A stretch of DNA of 64,000 bases from Gnetum montanum (lineage: Eukaryota; Streptophyta; Gnetopsida; Gnetales; Gnetaceae), in assembly GCA_015680685.1 (NCBI GenBank), contig MNCI01004927.1, forward strand, positions 907,697-971,696, written 5' to 3'. The stretch's first letter is position 1. The number at the start of each line of letters is the position of its first letter. A program made the position numbers and the translations under genes. Below the pieces are notes generated by a model. It had not been told where the DNA came from, did no database searches, and saw nothing but the letters and a program-made list of their open reading frames with translations. Positions 1 through 10,171 of this stretch are shown in pieces.

Positions 1-352
1 GCATTAGATAGTTAGACCCTTAGCCGAACTCTTGCCTTTTCTCCCTCTCAGAGTTGGAATTATTTCTGCATGCCCGTAGTAGGAGTCATAAAGTAAACAG
101 ATCTTTATTTGAGCATTGTGTACCTGAGCACATCTTGTGTACGACAATAAAGATGAACTTTATGATAAACCTTGCAGCATCCAGAATAGATTAATTAATG
201 ATAATTACTATTATTAAATGCTTTTGTAGTTAATTAATGCTCTCTCTCACCCTACAACTCTGTTAAGTAAATACACTCAGTACGATCACTTCAAGGATGC
301 GTGTAACACTTGGTAACCCAGTAATGATTGGCATTTGGTAATCCTAGTAGTG
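1..352 (+). repeat. LTR fragment of the C family (R-U5 part)
   Basis: The stretch resembles the R-U5 part of the LTR at 22897-23759: shared words include 'gtaggagtca', 'gatctttatt', 'acaataaaga' and 'aaccttg.agca', followed by the same ttaattaa-rich tract and the phrase 'acacttggtaa'. The U3 part is absent because the window begins inside the element or because the copy is truncated. After about position 352 the resemblance stops and an unrelated coding fragment begins. Confidence 0.6.
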
Positions 353-942
353 TTGGCATGAAGGAACACTTAATAGAATGCCTTCCTCAAGCCTTTTTCA
401 ATAAGTATTTAGTTGAACTCAAGCGTCAAGATCTAAACTTAAAGGAAATGAGTTTTGTCACAATTAAGAAATTTCTTATCGATGTAAATAGGGAAATCTA
501 CTATGACCAACAGGCACAGAAACAAGTTAAAGATTTAAGTAGAAAATTAGGAAAGTCTTTATGTTTAGCAATATGTCTTGAGGATAAATTCCAAAAATCA
601 TCCTAATGTTGTCAATAATGAAGGCCTAGGAGATCATACCATCATCCGCAATGATAATGGAAATGAAAGTATCCTTTGGAACAATCATTAAAAAAATTTA
701 GAGGTATGTTTAAATGTCGCAAGTTTAAGGCTCAATGAAAAGATGTTAAATGTTTTCTTTGTAAGGGGCCTCACTTTGCTACCAATTGCCCCTGCAAAGA
801 ACATTATCCTCATAAAGTCAATTTTATTGAATGTCAAAATACTTCTGAATAATTTTATAAGCTTGTCATTAATGAAGATGTCCCTTTTACAAAAGGCAAC
901 ATCCTTATCGAATCCTTTGATTATTACGCTAATGGTAATATC
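353..942 (+). pseudogene. gag/capsid-like fragment, 5' part
   Basis: A 92-codon open stretch (328-606) reads into MKEHLIECLPQAFFNKYL and then FLIDVNREIYYDQQAQK. A broken continuation carries a zinc-knuckle-like cluster CFLCKGPHFATNC at about 745-790, with three residues between the second Cys and the His instead of the usual four. Stops at 604, about 738 and about 850 break the frame. The reading continues on the far side of element A at 19434, so this was one unit before A inserted. A retroelement gag or a pararetrovirus-type capsid protein are both possible; I cannot separate them. Confidence 0.45.
938..942. repeat. Left target-site duplication of element A (ATATC)
   Basis: ATATC lies directly before the TG that opens the 5' LTR and is repeated at 19429-19433 directly after the CA that closes the 3' LTR. 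The interrupted coding fragment reads on across the pair. Confidence 0.9.
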
Positions 943-2680
943 TGAAACACCACTAATTTCGGCCAAACACTTTGAAGTAAGAACGACTCACACTTGAGCT
1001 TTCGGAGGAAAAATTTGGGAGAACACACGCTGGCTTGTCCTGGGAACTCATGCTAGTTTACAATTTTCTCGGTCACACTGTAGTCACGTTGAGGTCACGT
1101 TGGCAGCATGAGTACAGCGTGATTGACTCTGACAGATCCAAAACTGAGTGAGAATAATCTGATTTCCATGGCATAATCCATCTTGGAAGGCCATTAATGT
1201 TTACTCCAAGTTTCAGCATTTGGGAATTCAAATTTGGAGACAAACTGTTCACCTTTCCTCACGCACGCTGTCATGCACGCTGAGGTCACGTTGGTAGCAT
1301 GAGTGCAGCGTGTGTAACTTTCAGGCCTAAAACTGAGTGAAAATGATCTGGTTTTCAAGGTGCAAGTCATCATCAAGACTCATTGTTGACAACTTCAGAC
1401 TTTAGCCTCCAGAATTCCAAGAAAACTGTAAGTTTTTGCAGGTCACGTTGTGGTCACGCTGCACTCATGTTGGCAGCGTGAGTCCAACATGACCTAACCA
1501 AAAGTGGTGTAAAAAAAGTCACATTAGGCTCAATTCCCGATTTTCAGATCATTCTCAAAGTCAATCACAGTCAGGAAATCATCACACTTCAAGAATCAGG
1601 CTTCAAAAATCAAAGTTTGGTGAAAAATACATCACTCTAGCTCACTCACGCTGAGGTCACGCTAGAGTCACGTTGGCAGTGTGAGTGTAGCATGCACACA
1701 CTGAGGACATGCTGGACAATATCAACTCACGCTGGAAGTCCTGATTAGGCAGAGACGCCTCAAACAGCCACTGAGCCACTCGAATCGACATCCTGCAGTA
1801 GTCAAGTCAAAAATCTAGAAGTTTCAAGTGAGTGAGAGTCAGTTTCTCTTGTTGTACATTGTCATTTCATTGTAAATTTTCATCATTTTTTATTTATTTG
1901 TCAAGCTCTTACGCTATGAATTGTATGTACTTTTGTGAGCATAAGCTAGCTTGAGTGAGTTGTCACACGTCGTAAGATACAATGCACCTGGTCGAAAACG
2001 TAGCTTGCCCACACACGTCCAATTCACATACAGTTGTCCATCGGACACGTGTCGTTAGATTCGCTTTCCTCTCATCTCCCAACCGTTGATTCCATTCATG
2101 AATTCCACACCCGAGCCCATCCTAACCCTATAAATACCCTATCAATTCACATAAACGGGGTGGGCAATTTGGAAGGTTGATAGCTTAGGAAACTGAAACC
2201 AGCATTCCTTGGGCACTCGGGCACACTTGACTCCTAGCATCCAAGCACTTCTGAAACACATCACATCATCTCGGGGCTTGGCGCTTGACCTACCATCCAC
2301 ACGTGCAGCTATGCTTTGACCGGTGCACATTTTTTCAAAGCAATATAATACAGTTCATTTTGCTAGCCATTATATTGTTTGTTCTATTTTACGTTCAGTT
2401 TACGTTCTGTTTACAATACCAGTTCTACATATGTTTCTGTTTACATTTCGTGAGCACTATTTACATTTTAAAGCATTAGTTACCGTAACCCTAGCGTAAG
2501 CCATAGTTTACGCTTGGGGAAGTCCTTGGTTGATTTGCGTGCAGACCATCCAAGGCACTCTACCTTCATTTCCTTTTCTAGCTTGCCCTCATGTAAAGGC
2601 AGGGTTAGCTGTGTCTGTCAGATGATCTTTTGGTGTTTGTTTTCCCTTCCAGCCTTACACCGACGATTTAGGTCAATATA
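943..2680 (+). repeat. 5' LTR of element A
   Basis: The LTR is 1738 bp, begins TGAAACACCAC and ends TCAATATA (TACA in the 3' copy). It aligns along its length with 17704-19428. The U3 region holds many TCACGCTG/TCACGTTG words and inverted CAGCGTGA partners. A TATA box sits at 2127-2137. The end is set by comparison with the 3' LTR, the TSD and the PBS that follows. Confidence 0.92.
2127..2137 (+). promoter_or_regulatory. TATA box of the A 5' LTR
   Basis: The string CCCTATAAATACCC occurs in the same LTR context in both copies (18888-18897 in the 3' LTR). It is a good plant TATA box and would place the start of R about 30 bp downstream. Confidence 0.75.
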
Positions 2681-2686
2681 GTAAAT

Positions 2687-2704
2687 TGGCGCTAGAAGGA
2701 GGGC
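2687..2704 (+). other. Primer-binding site of element A
   Basis: TGGCGCTAGAAGGAGGGC starts six bases after the 5' LTR. It begins with TGG, the complement of a tRNA 3' CCA. The same core, TGGCACTAGAAGGATGG, follows the LTR of element F, which links the two priming systems. I do not assign the tRNA. Confidence 0.8.
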
Positions 2705-2811
2705 CTGACTTGTTTGTTGTCAAAATGTTAATCACGCTACCTGTCCAAATGCTGTGTAGATTAAGTGTTGAAACTAAAGCTTGAGTTACCCATCATGTCC
2801 ACTTCCCCCCA

Positions 2812-3092
2812 TATCTCACACTGCAGTTGACTCATGCTGCAACTGCTCATCCCATATCTCACACTGCAGTTGACTCATGCTGCAACTGCTCACGCTGTTA
2901 GTCACACTGCAGTTGCTCACGCTATTGGTCACGCTGCAGTTGGTCACGCTGTAGTTGTTCACGCTATTGGTCACACTGTAATTGCTCACGCTATAGCTGT
3001 TCACACTGTCGGTCACGTTGTAGTTGCTCACATTGCAGTTGCTCATGTTGTTGGTCACGCTGCAGTTGCTCTTGCTATAGCCGTTCAAGTTC
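2812..3092 (+). repeat. TCACGCTG minisatellite in the A leader
   Basis: An irregular tandem array built from words such as 'gctcacgctattgg' and 'tcacgctgcagttg', opening with a near-exact duplication of about 45 bp. It lies between the PBS and the gag start. The open frames across it on both strands are only products of the repeat. The same octamer fills the LTR U3 and the region upstream of the antisense gene. Confidence 0.85.
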
Positions 3093-3124
3093 AACTCGTC
3101 TAGCCCAGTTTACTGACGTTCACT

Positions 3125-5815
3125 ATGGAATCCTTCCAAATTAACCCAGTAACATTGCCAATCTTTGACTTTGGGGCTGAAACCACAAACCCTGTGACTG
3201 CTACGGAACCTATAACTATTATTGAATAGATAAATCCCCAAGGTCCTACGTGCCAGTCACTCAGGCTATAGGGCAAAGACCTTACCTATGCAACTCTTAC
3301 ACCCGAACAGTATAACTTCATTTGTGTCAAGATCCAAGCCAACTTACCTATCGATCATGTAGAGAGGGAGGCGAAGTGAGACTATGAACTTATCCACAAA
3401 GGAGTTCGTGAATTTATCCCCTCAGCATTTGATATAATCTCGCTATCTAAACATCATCATAAGCTCATATCCCAACTTCTCATGGCAAGAACTCAAGCCT
3501 TACAGCTACCTCCAATAGAGCCTTAGGGTGGAGATGAGGAAGATGACTTTTTAGCCCAATCTGAACATGGGGATTCATACCATACCATCAGTTCTCATGC
3601 CCATAAAAACCCATTGTTCCAACCTTTCCTAGAAGAGACTATACTTCGACCACCAGCTTCTCTACAAGAGATACCCACTTCCATTCCCATCTTCTCCAAG
3701 TTCAACGTTTAATCTAACACGTCCACTTCCATCATACCTCTGCAAATACAAACCCAAGAACCTCCTCCCCAAACTAATGCAGGATTGACCTTTCGACCTC
3801 AAGTGATTGGGATGCCATCGGTCATACTAGCTTCCACATCCACCCATTACATACCTTAAGTGCAAATCCAACAAGCACCACTAATCACTTCACAACCTGT
3901 GATTGGGCAGTGGGTTCCACCAGCTGTTCAACAAAACCTATCTACTTGCTACAGTGCACCACACCCTGTAGTCTCAGCCTCGAATGTCGTCCCACCATAG
4001 CAAACGACAGTCCAATAATCTCTCTTTCCACAAACAATGCAACAATCGAGATGATGACTTCTATCAAGATGATCCAATTGACCCGTCAGTTCCCTCGTTA
4101 ACCTTGCCAAAAGGGGTTTCATTACCCCAGCTAACCAAGTACAATGGAGAGGGGGATCTAAACACTCACCTAGTAACATTTCGAATAGAATGTCTATTGC
4201 TTTAGGCATGGCCTCATGTAATTCTGCATGTGTTTGCTATGTCCTTAACGGGAAAAGCCTTAGACTGGTACTGAGCTTTACCCTGCAACTTCATATCTTC
4301 TCTAGAGGACTTATTGCACCAGTTTGTCACCCGTTTCAAATACAATCTAAAACTTGAAGCCACGTTGGATAGCTTGATTCAGATTAAACAAGCACCATTA
4401 GAGCTAGCAGAAAAATTTATCCAAAGGTGGAGTGCAGCCTTGAATGAACTTCATGAGCCCATCCCTGAAACATATCTGCTTACCATCCTTAAGGTGGCCA
4501 TGAATGACTTTATTAATTCAAATATTTACTATTTGAAAGCCCGCACATTGAGCCAAGCATTTGTGCAAATTAAAGATATAGAAGAGGTGGCATAAACAAG
4601 TAATGACCCAGCCTACTCGACCTTTAGGAACAAAGAAAGATAAATCCAAAACAATGGTGGTAGCAATGACTGAGACAACCCGACCTAACCATCTAGGAAA
4701 AAAGGAAAAACAACCCATTGTCCCAAACAACTATGAAAGAAACACACCTGTGCCTACACCCAAAACTTCCTCAAATAGAAACACCAACATGGGTCATGCC
4801 CGTACATTTGAAAGAAAAGACCCCGCTTAATATACACCCTTGCCCATGAAACCTTCACAATTGCTTGATCAACTTCTAAAGGCCGGGTTAATCAAACATA
4901 AGCAAATGTCTCCCGCGACATCTCAAAAGTATGATCGATTCTGTGAGTTGGCCAAGAACCCAGCCTTAGCAACAGCTAATGAACTCCCCATTCCAAGAGG
5001 CTTTAGGTTGGATAGGTTTTGTGAATATCACCAATGGTGTGGTCATGGGCCTGATTACTATTTCACCTTGAAACAGGATATACAATGCATGATTGACAAG
5101 GGTGAAGTAGTATTTGATGAGGCAAACCCAGTGAGACCTAAAAATCAATCCATGGGAGTCTACAAGGATCCTCTCAATACCAATGATGCACCATATGTGA
5201 TTAATACTATCCATGTGGAGAACAGACAGGACATCCCACGAAAACCTTTCATGATCCACAGGCCTTCGAAAAACGCACCCACCCCAACATCTCCTTGAAC
5301 CCCTTTCATCATACACACATCCACAAAAACCATTCATTATCCAAGTACCTCCTTCCGTTGCAGCAACAACCACACCGTTTGAAAATCGACCCACTCCCTT
5401 TGTAATCAAGATGCCAAAACACCCTGACACACAACCTACCTCAGTTCCTTTGCGACCTCTATGAGAACGTCTTACTGATAGACTAATAAGAGAGCGCTTG
5501 GAAAGAGAAAACCATCAGTAGAAATTAGGACCACCAAAACGCACACCATTAAATGCTGTTCCCATGGGTCCATCTATTAATGAGCCTAGTACAAGTCATC
5601 AAAACAAGGATGATGTCACAGGTTGTGTCCCAAAACTAGCATTCTTAGTCACCGATGCAGAAATTCCTCCATGAGAAATATGAATGTTGGATTAAATGGA
5701 CCAAATCTCTACGGATAAGGGTGTCCCAAATGGTAAAGACCTAGTAGGTGCGTTGACCTAGGTCACACAAGCCTTAAAACAAAAGAACACTTCTTTAATT
5801 CTGTATGACCTAGTA
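3125..5815 (+). pseudogene. gag of element A, broken
   Basis: The structural protein would assemble the cytoplasmic particle. The likely start is the ATG at 3125 (MESFQINPVTLPIFDF). Recognisable parts are a Pro/Gln-rich N-terminal third (3480-3960), a matrix/capsid block beginning TLPKGVSLPQLTKYNGEGD near 4100, the LEDLLHQFVTRFKYNL segment near 4305 typical of Retrotrans_gag, and a Tat-type zinc-knuckle-like stretch, FCEYHQWCGHGPDYYF, then LKQDIQCMIDKG near 5020-5105. Several stops (for example near 3228 and 4203) and frameshifts break it into pieces at 3984-4205, 4314-4595 and 4840-5298. About 900 codons is a normal size for this lineage. Confidence 0.75.
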
Positions 5816-6665
5816 ATGACTTCACTAGTACATCGGGAAGCTTTTGTACGGATGTTGACTTCGATCCCTGTTAGTGAGGACCTTCTTGCAGATGAACCAT
5901 CCATTTATGCAGTATTGTCCCCGCAACCTCAAGAATCAAAGACTACATCCCTTGAGTTTCGTGCTAAGGACATTAAGCTAAATGAGAAAACAGGAGAAGT
6001 CACCACAGGTCAATCATTTCAAGATACGTAGGGTGCATGTCGATGACGGTGTGCCCACAAACGTAATACCTTTTCCTATCATCGAAAAACTGGAACTTAT
6101 TGAACAAATACAACTAACGACAACTTCTTTCTTGAAATCTTTCAGTGGTTCCCATGTTGGGGTGAAAGGTATGGTTACCTTGGATTTCATAGCTGGGGAC
6201 CAATTCCCCACATTAGCTGAATAAGTAGTGGTTGATGAAATTCCAGGGTTTAATCTGATTCTAGGACATCCTTGGCTAGCTCAACTTAAGGCCGTATCCT
6301 CACCAATCCATCAAGAGATCCACCTACCTTACGAGGATGGTGAAATCATCATACATGGGAATACAATGGTATCGCCCACTTCCTTACACCCTGGAGTAGA
6401 TCAAGAGTCAAAAATTGAGTTTGTTGAGCGTAAGCAAGAAACTATGAGCATACATCAAGAGATGAACCCAACATTAACTCATGATCTTACTAAAACTGAG
6501 GAAGCATTGGACAACGCAAACATAGGAGCCATTCCTACAGATGTCTCTTGGTTAGAACTACCCTTTGACATCACTGATGAAGGGGAAGGTAAGTATAAGA
6601 TCATACCCACATGCCCAACCCCTCACATTAAGCTACAAAAGATTAAGAAGCAACTCAATAACTAG
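5816..6665 (+). pseudogene. Aspartic protease region of element A
   Basis: The retropepsin that would cleave Gag-Pol. The active-site neighbourhood reads VHVDDGVPTNVIPF at 6034-6075 (D-D-G in place of the common D-S/T-G, a variant I expect in this lineage), and the second hallmark GFNLILGHPWLA lies at 6246-6285. One frame change near 6000 and stops at 6222-6227 separate the parts. At 6586-6594 the reading frame crosses AAG|GTAAGT, a near-consensus plant splice donor. Some 75 bp further on, the ORF ends and repeats begin, so the coding exon may truly end at 6588. Confidence 0.75.
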
Positions 6666-6669
6666 AACG

Positions 6670-6905
6670 AATTATCGAATGTCCAAAATGACGTTAAACT
6701 ACCAAACATCTGCAATGATGTTAAACTAGTCACAGTCAGAAATGGTCGGTTCCTTTTAAAAGCTTTCTAAAACTGTTATTGCTTTTGGCCCACTATGGCA
6801 TAAAACTGATAATCTTTCTTTTCTTAGCAATAGATGCAATAGTCCACCATGACTTTAAACTGATGTGAACAGCCCGAAATGGCTTTAAACTAGAATTCAA
6901 TACGT
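6670..6905 (+). repeat. Diverged ATGAC repeat copies left of the antisense gene
   Basis: Repeated phrases such as 'aatgacgttaaacta', 'gatgttaaactag', 'catgactttaaactgat' and 'atggctttaaacta' match the 38-bp tandem array downstream of integrase (16355-16800). An A-rich block (7070-7115) follows, just as one follows the 3' array (17330-17395). Confidence 0.6.
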
Positions 6906-7255
6906 CACAAGTTTACAAACATTCACTACGTTATGTCAAATTTTAGTTTAAATGATACAAGTTGCAATCTTGATCTATGCCTTCTCGTTACTTTCTTCTT
7001 TTACAAGTATTGATTCACGCTTTATTCCCCCATTTTACATTTAGTTACATGCATGTGTTCACGATAATACTTGAAAAAGAAAATAAAAAGAGAAAACAAA
7101 AAATAAAAAAAATGATACGTCAATATGGTAGTAAAATTTCAACATATTATGTCATAATTAGGTTCACATTATTACATTGGTCAACCACATATGTCCATCA
7201 AACATTCAAAAAATCCAAAAAACATTTAATAGCTAAAGTCTGATTAACAATAAGC
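6906..7255. other. A-rich stretch, no gene seen
   Basis: Low-complexity DNA, with A-runs at 7070-7115, between the ATGAC repeats and the 3' end of the antisense gene. The 88-codon open frame at 6977-7243 (+) has no recognisable motif and runs through the A-rich tract. Confidence 0.5.
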
Positions 7256-8861
7256 TCATGGAGGGGGCTGATCCCCAAGATCCTCTTCATCATCCGCTCC
7301 TGCTCCACTGGGGCCAGCCCCATCATTAACGTGTCCCTATAACAGAAAACACAAAAACAAAACAAAACAGGTACGAGTAGTAAAGCAAATCAGAAACATA
7401 AAACTAGAAAAATAGTAACACTAACAATGAAAAATAATAAAACCATACACAAATAAAAGCCACAATAAAGCACTCACAAATGAGGAGGACCCTAAGTTGG
7501 CCTCCAGATACCGTAGAATCTCCTCCTCAGGCACATTTACCCAATCCTCCTCCAAGCCAAGATCAATGCCAGCCAAGGTTTTTCCCTTGTCCACTGAAGT
7601 CCAGATAGGACGCTCAAGGGAGAACATGCCTGTAGAAGCCTCCCCAGAGGCGGTGGTAATGGTTCTCTCGGGAGATCCCTCCACCTCAGTGCACTTGCCG
7701 AACCTGTCATAAGCAGGCCGCAAGCCTAACCCATCGATGAACATCTCCATTTCTTATATTGATGCTTGTGGTCCTTTTGGTCTTGGCCCCATTTCCGTAC
7801 TTTTTCAGCATAGGACTTCTAATCGTGATATTTCCTGTTCAGCAAGTCCATCTGTGCTCTTTGTTCTGCCAAGTCCCGTGTCGCCCTCACTTTGCTGTTC
7901 AAAACCGTCCCGTAACGTGCATAGGTGATTTCAAATGTGCGCTAAGTGCTATCACCAGATAGTCTAGCAGCAGCAAGATCATAATAGGATTGGAGATCTC
8001 TTTTCTCCTCTCTCTCCTTTGCTAAAGCTTCCTTCAATGACTGGACCTCGTCCCATAGATACTCAATCGAATGCCTGCAAGTCCAAAGTGACTTGGCATT
8101 TTGTACGACGCAACCGGAGACTGCATCGTAAAACTTCCTAGGGACTTGCTCAATATTACCTGGCAGTTCAGGGAGAGCATCAATGTGAGTAGCTTCAAAG
8201 GGGTCCCACTAGAGCTTAACGCCTGCAGGTGTTAATACCACACATATGAATTAGTTATAATCAACAATGAACGCAAAGAAACACAATAAACCCAGACACT
8301 AACCATGATACATAACACATACATACCTAGCTCTGGATGAGCGACCACATCATTAACGATGCCTTTAACAAAGTCCATCTTACTAGGCATCTCAAGCCAT
8401 GGTCTTAGTTGGTCAGCTAGTGTGGGACAAGCAGGGGAGGTCACCTTGATTAGAACCTGTGTTCCTGACACCTTTGCCCGAGATGTATGTGCCTCAAAAA
8501 TCTCAGCATCTATCTCTGATGCTAAAAATAATCAAGATAATCAAGAACAACACATGAAAATTAAAGTGTACAAAAACATGGATTGAGCTGAAAGGGAACA
8601 TACCAAAAAGCCCTTTGCTATTTAGCCTGGGTGGATCACCAAGCTGCAAAGATCCATCGAAGAAACCATCGAGGACATCTCTTTCATCACTTGAATGCCT
8701 AAGTGCATCCAAGGCCTCCACAAGCTTCATCCCCACATTGCTTGTCACATCTTCCTCTTGTGGGGCAAAAGGTTCTTCTTCCTCAATTGCTTCTTCTCCT
8801 TCTTTTCCTTCCTCCTCAGGTATTGGGGCCATGACCTCTCTCTCCCTCTTAGGACTTCCCT
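7256..8861 (-). pseudogene. Antisense gene exons 4-7: acidic segment, coiled coil, acidic tail
   Basis: Exon 4 has a Glu-rich run (EEEGKEGEEAIEEEEPF). Exon 5 reads CPTLADQLRPWLEMPSKMDF. Exon 6 (8222-7478) has a long heptad-like helix rich in Lys, Glu, Arg and Leu (SLKEALAKEREEKRDLQSYY, then RDLAEQRAQMDLLNRKY), followed after the frameshift by MEMFIDGLGLRP and a segment ending EEILRYLEANL. Exon 7 encodes 26 residues, ending DDEEDLGDQPPP. Three TAG stops fall in exon 6. I do not recognise a catalytic domain; self-association through the coiled coil is an inference. Confidence 0.55.
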
Positions 8862-8977
8862 CTAAATAACACTAGAATCCTAGAGTTAGTATTACATAAC
8901 ACATATGTACGTTTAATAACATATAAACCAAAACAACAAATAAAAGTAAATATATAACAATAAAATAAAATACTTAC

Positions 8978-10078
8978 CCTCCATTGGCAGTACAAACCGA
9001 ATCTTCTTTGCTCTTGGTGGTATCACATCTGGAGCAGGCTCGCTTGGGCATTCTTTCCTCTTCACCTTCGCTTTAGACTTCCCAACAGTCTCACCAATCA
9101 AACGTTCAACCCTTTTAACAGACGTGCGCAGCCTAGGCGGGTCCAATTCCAAGCTATCATGGGAATGATGGGAATTGCTGGCCGCACCTCCATTAGTAAC
9201 TGATACTGATTCCTCAATGTCTTCTGGTGGATCCTGGGATCTAGTGGTGCTATAAAAATGGCAAATCCAAGGGTGGAATAGTTGCGAACGATATCTCAAA
9301 ATGTAGCGGTTATCATCATAAACCACTAGAAACTCAGCAAACCTACGTAAGTACCTCGCAAAGAAAGCAAAGGTAAAATGAGATTTAGCTTGGATCTTTG
9401 AATGTAGTTGATGATCTCCCCACGGAAACCAGATACAAGAAATTGTGCCCAGTTGTAGCGCATGCCTGTCTCTAAAACTGCACGCATGACACGCACAAAC
9501 TCAATCCCAAGGTTTCTTCCTTGAGAAAGAGATTTGGGGAATGCCTGTGCCCAGAAGAGTGGATATAGGAAGTTTATCTCCATTGATCGGGTATCATCTC
9601 ACTTGGCAAAGCCCCTAGGACCTTGAGACACACCTAACCACTGCTCAAGCTCTCTTATGACCTGGCCCTCTTTTGTCGCTTTATCTATGGTCACCATGGC
9701 ACCATCCATAGGTATGCCAAAAAGATCAAAAAGGAATTCAGAAGTAAGGTGAAAAGATACCTTAACTCCTTGAACCCTCGTGATGAAATAAGAAGCATCA
9801 TCATTGAAAGAATCAACAATAGTGACCATCTCAGTAGTCGGAATGCTAAGAGTCAAAGCTATAAACAAGTTCATCAGGCTTGCTCGGGTAAGGNGGAATG
9901 CTAAGAGTCAAAGCTATAAACAAGTTCATCAGGCTTGCTCGGGTAAGGCGGCTGATGATCAACTCAGAAGCTTTCTTCTGCAACCATTTTTGTGACTGCT
10001 CTACCTCCCCAAACTTCATAAAAAGGGTGGCCTCAGTGTACCCTGTTATAATAGTAACTTCTTCAGAGGGGATGGCTG
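8978..10078 (-). pseudogene. Antisense gene exon 3: possible plant-transposon-type domain plus basic patches
   Basis: The exon starts SEEVTIITGYTEATLFM and contains FITRVQGVKVSFHLTSEF, LFDLFGIPMDGAM, then AQAFPKSLSQGRNLGIEF and MRAVLETGMRYNWAQFL. A frameshift near 9410 switches frame to FAFFARYLRRFAEFLVVYDD. The order (a 'R.RG..V.F' strand, an 'LFGIP' turn, a long helical block) recalls the 'putative plant transposon protein' domain of plant repeats, but I hold this loosely. The tail is Ser/Asn rich, then basic (GKSKAKVKRKE, PPRAKKIRF), which could be nuclear-localisation-like. One TGA at 9599 looks like a CGA transition. Confidence 0.45.
9840..9948. repeat. 54-bp direct duplication around a single N (assembly join)
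   Basis: The 54 bases at 9840-9893 are repeated exactly at 9895-9948 with one N (9894) between. Removing one copy and the N keeps the antisense exon in frame. This points to two contig ends that overlapped but were butt-joined. Confidence 0.9.
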
Positions 10079-10171
10079 CTGTAAAAAGAAAACATAGAGC
10101 GAAGAGTTAAAAACATAGTACATGATGATGTAATAAAAGAAGAAAATGGAGTCTAGAGTGTGGTAATTTAC

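Noticed and set aside
2816-3103. Open frames of about 90 codons on both strands with Ser/Val/Asn or Ala/His repeats
   Set aside because: They are readings of the TCACGCTG minisatellite; composition follows the repeat, with no start context or conservation.
9326-9354. A 29-bp intron in the antisense gene (GTACTTAC..TTTCTAG)
   Set aside because: It kept phase but is too short for a plant intron. Reading straight through in the adjacent frame gives a sensible protein (FAFFARYLRRFAEFLVV), so a one-base frameshift near 9410 is the better explanation.
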